Source: Bacteroidetes bacterium UBA955
GTDB lineage: Bacteria; Bacteroidota; Bacteroidia; NS11-12g; UBA955
Reading direction: 5' to 3'
Assembly: GCA_002293105.1 (NCBI GenBank)
Contig: DBCP01000053.1
Coordinates: forward strand, 24,189-31,564
DNA length: 7,376 nt
Below, piece after piece: positions 5,787 to 7,376 of this stretch. The notes beneath the pieces are model-generated. The model ran no database searches, was not told the DNA's origin, and saw nothing but the letters and a program-made list of their open reading frames with translations. A program made the translations under genes and the position numbers. The number at the start of each line of letters is the position of its first letter. Position 1 is the stretch's first letter.

Positions 5787-6551
5787 ATGAATAGGCAGAA
5801 AATTGTTGCGGGTAATTGGAAGATGCACAAAACCTTGGAAGAGAGCCAAGCGTTGATTACTGAAGTTAGAGGAATTGTAAGAGATGAATATCGCGGAGAT
5901 GGGAAAGTGGTGTTGATTCCGACCTTTTTGGCATTGCCAACGGCGGTGAGATTGTTGGAAGGAAGTGGATTGCAGGTGGGTGCACAAAATGCCCATCAAG
6001 AAGACAGTGGCGCATTTACCGGTGAGATTTCTTCGAGCATGCTTAAGTCGATTGGGGTTGAGTATTGCTTGGTAGGACATAGTGAGCGTCGCCAGTACTT
6101 TGGTGAGACAAATGAAGTTTGCGCAGCCAAAGTAAAGTCGGTAGTTCGCCATGGTATGAAGCCCATTTTTTGTGTGGGTGAAACGTTGGAACAGCGTGAA
6201 AGCAAACAATATTTCCGTGCCATTGAAGAACAGATTGTTCAAGGGTTGTTTCACTTGGATCGCAAAGAGTTTTCGCAAGTGGTGGTTGCTTATGAGCCCG
6301 TTTGGGCCATCGGTACGGGATTGAATGCCTCTCCTGAACAAGCACAAGAGATTCATGCCTATATCCGTAAGCTCATTGCCAATCAATTCAATGAAGAACT
6401 GGCTGCATCAACGTCGATTTTGTACGGAGGCAGTGTTAAGCCCGAAAATGCAGCTGCTTTGTTTTTGCAAGCCGATATCGATGGTGGTTTGATCGGTGGT
6501 GCCAGTTTAAAGGCCCGCGATTTCATCGATATTGTGAAGGCGATGCGCTAA
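5787..6551 (+). CDS. tpiA: Triosephosphate isomerase
   Basis: A 254-residue TIM-barrel enzyme that interconverts dihydroxyacetone phosphate and glyceraldehyde 3-phosphate in glycolysis and gluconeogenesis. All catalytic elements are present: Asn10 and Lys12 in GNWKMH, the electrophile His98 in VGHSERR (96-102), Cys129 in FCVGET, the catalytic base Glu170 in AYEPVWAIGTG (168-178, including flexible loop 6) and the phosphate-binding YGGSV (213-217) with GGLIGGASL (233-241). Length is typical, with no truncation. The ATG at 5787 gives the expected very short lead into the first beta strand. It lies 64 bp after cmk behind its own promoter-like box, so it may be transcribed independently. It is a housekeeping gene with no evident tie to the secretion gene upstream. 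Confidence 0.97.
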   Translation: MNRQKIVAGNWKMHKTLEESQALITEVRGIVRDEYRGDGKVVLIPTFLALPTAVRLLEGSGLQVGAQNAHQEDSGAFTGEISSSMLKSIGVEYCLVGHSERRQYFGETNEVCAAKVKSVVRHGMKPIFCVGETLEQRESKQYFRAIEEQIVQGLFHLDRKEFSQVVVAYEPVWAIGTGLNASPEQAQEIHAYIRKLIANQFNEELAASTSILYGGSVKPENAAALFLQADIDGGLIGGASLKARDFIDIVKAMR

Positions 6552-6564
6552 TTTTCACAATGGA

Positions 6565-6582
6565 AACGCATCTTGGTGCGTT
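6565..6582 (+). other. Small inverted repeat between tpiA and the next gene
   Basis: AACGCA (6565-6570) and TGCGTT (6577-6582) are perfect 6-bp arms around the 6-nt loop TCTTGG. The repeat is followed by ATTTG rather than a T-tract, so it is a poor intrinsic terminator. It lies 12 bp upstream of the next start, in a 43-bp gap. It could be a weak hairpin, an operator, or chance. Confidence 0.3.
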
Positions 6583-6594
6583 ATTTGATAACTC

Positions 6595-7376
6595 ATGATG
6601 ATGCTTAGAACCCTTTGTACGATTCTTTTGTTTGCCATTGGGTCTAGATTGTCGGCCCAAAGCGGTAGTTTTAGTCCAGTTCCAGCCACCTTTATTGCGG
6701 AATTTGAAGCGTTTATCGCCAAGGCGAACGACAAGAACCTGACCAGAAACTTTGCGGTTTTCAAAGAAAATTGGGAATTGGGCAAATTCTCGCCCAGTCA
6801 ACAAAAATTCATCATAGATATCAGCAATCAAATGCTGGCAGAGAAAATGGCTTTGCAGCCTCATTTTCAGTTGTTTATGACTACTGTTGCCGCGTTTCTG
6901 GAGAACCAGTTGCCCGATAAAGTGTTGGTGCAGTGGCAAAATATCACAAAATCACTGCTCGGCAATAGCAACAAAGAATACCTCGATTTTTTGCAAACAA
7001 CGGCCAATCTATTTGCCAATAAATCCATTTATCAGTCGGGAACCACGGTTTGGAAGGTGGATACGCTCGACTTCGACATGTTTTATAAAGGAGAAATCGA
7101 AATCCACTTTGGTGAGGTTGATTTAACCTGTCAAGGATTCATGGACAAAATGGTGGTAAAAGGCACCAAAGGCATCTACAAACCCGCCAAAAACATCTGG
7201 ATTGGGGAGTATGGTTCTGCCGATTTTCAACGCTGCTTGCCCGATGAATCAGCCTACGTACGTTTCAATCAATACAGGTTGAACTTAGATGTAAATACCT
7301 ACAGCGTAGATTCTGCCGCGTTGACCTATAACCGCTATTTCAAGACGGCGGTTTATGGGAAGTTTACCGACAAACT
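6595..7376 (+). CDS. Secreted protein of unknown function (partial, N-terminal 260 residues)
   Basis: An open frame begins at three consecutive ATG codons (6595, 6598, 6601) and runs off the right edge with no stop. The N-terminus is a convincing signal peptide: Arg5, a hydrophobic core (about 7-17) and a likely cut after LSA21, so the product is exported. Residues 32-145 look mainly helical with alternating charged and aromatic positions. From about 150 the sequence becomes strand-like and rich in aromatic and charged residues, for example FYKGEIEIHFGEVDLTCQGF (163-182), KGIYKPAKNIWIGEYGSADF (192-211) and VYGKFTDK (253-260). I recognise no catalytic motif. It loosely recalls long secreted Bacteroidota proteins of unknown function, but that is memory and unverified. 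It follows tpiA by 43 bp on the same strand. Cys180 and Cys214 are the only cysteines after the signal peptide in the visible part. Confidence 0.8.
   Translation, partial: MMMLRTLCTILLFAIGSRLSAQSGSFSPVPATFIAEFEAFIAKANDKNLTRNFAVFKENWELGKFSPSQQKFIIDISNQMLAEKMALQPHFQLFMTTVAAFLENQLPDKVLVQWQNITKSLLGNSNKEYLDFLQTTANLFANKSIYQSGTTVWKVDTLDFDMFYKGEIEIHFGEVDLTCQGFMDKMVVKGTKGIYKPAKNIWIGEYGSADFQRCLPDESAYVRFNQYRLNLDVNTYSVDSAALTYNRYFKTAVYGKFTDK

Noticed and set aside
5619..6386. 255-codon open frame on the minus strand opposite tpiA and the end of cmk
   Set aside because: It is antisense to two unmistakable enzymes, has no recognisable domain, and its composition looks like a reverse-strand shadow.
6523..6939. 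138-codon minus-strand frame opposite the last gene
   Set aside because: The plus strand has an uninterrupted frame with a signal peptide through this region; the antisense frame has no supporting feature.
1..7376. Mobile element, prophage, CRISPR array, tRNA or defence system
   Set aside because: No transposase, integrase, repeat array, tRNA-like fold or defence-type domain is visible on either strand; every long stretch is explained by the genes listed.

Overview
The window is an ordinary-looking chromosomal segment of a Bacteroidota bacterium, most likely a member of Flavobacteriia or a close relative. The evidence is the gliding-motility ABC transporter set GldA/GldF/GldG, the type IX secretion (T9SS) outer-membrane protein PorQ, TAnnTTTG promoter boxes typical of the phylum, and no obvious Shine-Dalgarno sequences before the starts. 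Both outermost genes run off the window: gldG on the left and an unidentified secreted protein on the right.

Layout. Two gene groups diverge from a 67-bp gap at 3885-3951. Leftward (minus strand) are ribF (riboflavin kinase/FAD synthetase), a secreted M23 LytM-type peptidase, gldA (ATPase), gldF (permease) and the first 215 codons of gldG. These are tightly packed: ribF/M23 overlap by 38 nt, gldA/gldF by 17 nt and gldF/gldG by 1 nt (TGATG). The only gap is 35 bp before gldA, and it holds a perfect 6-bp-stem inverted repeat abutting a TATTTTTG box. Rightward (plus strand) are porQ, cmk (7 bp downstream), tpiA (64 bp further on, with its own promoter-like box) and a signal-peptide protein of unknown function.

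Functionally, the window pairs cell-surface and gliding genes (GldAFG, PorQ, M23 peptidase) with housekeeping enzymes (RibF, Cmk, TpiA). GldA, GldF and GldG should form one inner-membrane ABC complex. PorQ belongs to the outer-membrane attachment machinery of the T9SS. Nothing shows that the metabolic enzymes take part in motility.

I see no mobile element, CRISPR array, RNA gene or clearly novel system. The points most worth checking are the contiguous gldAFG set across a divergent promoter from porQ, the recurring TAnnTTTG box 6-8 nt before start codons (possible near-leaderless mRNAs), the compact hairpin/promoter before gldA, and the unidentified secreted protein at the right edge. No stretch longer than 300 bases lacks a gene.
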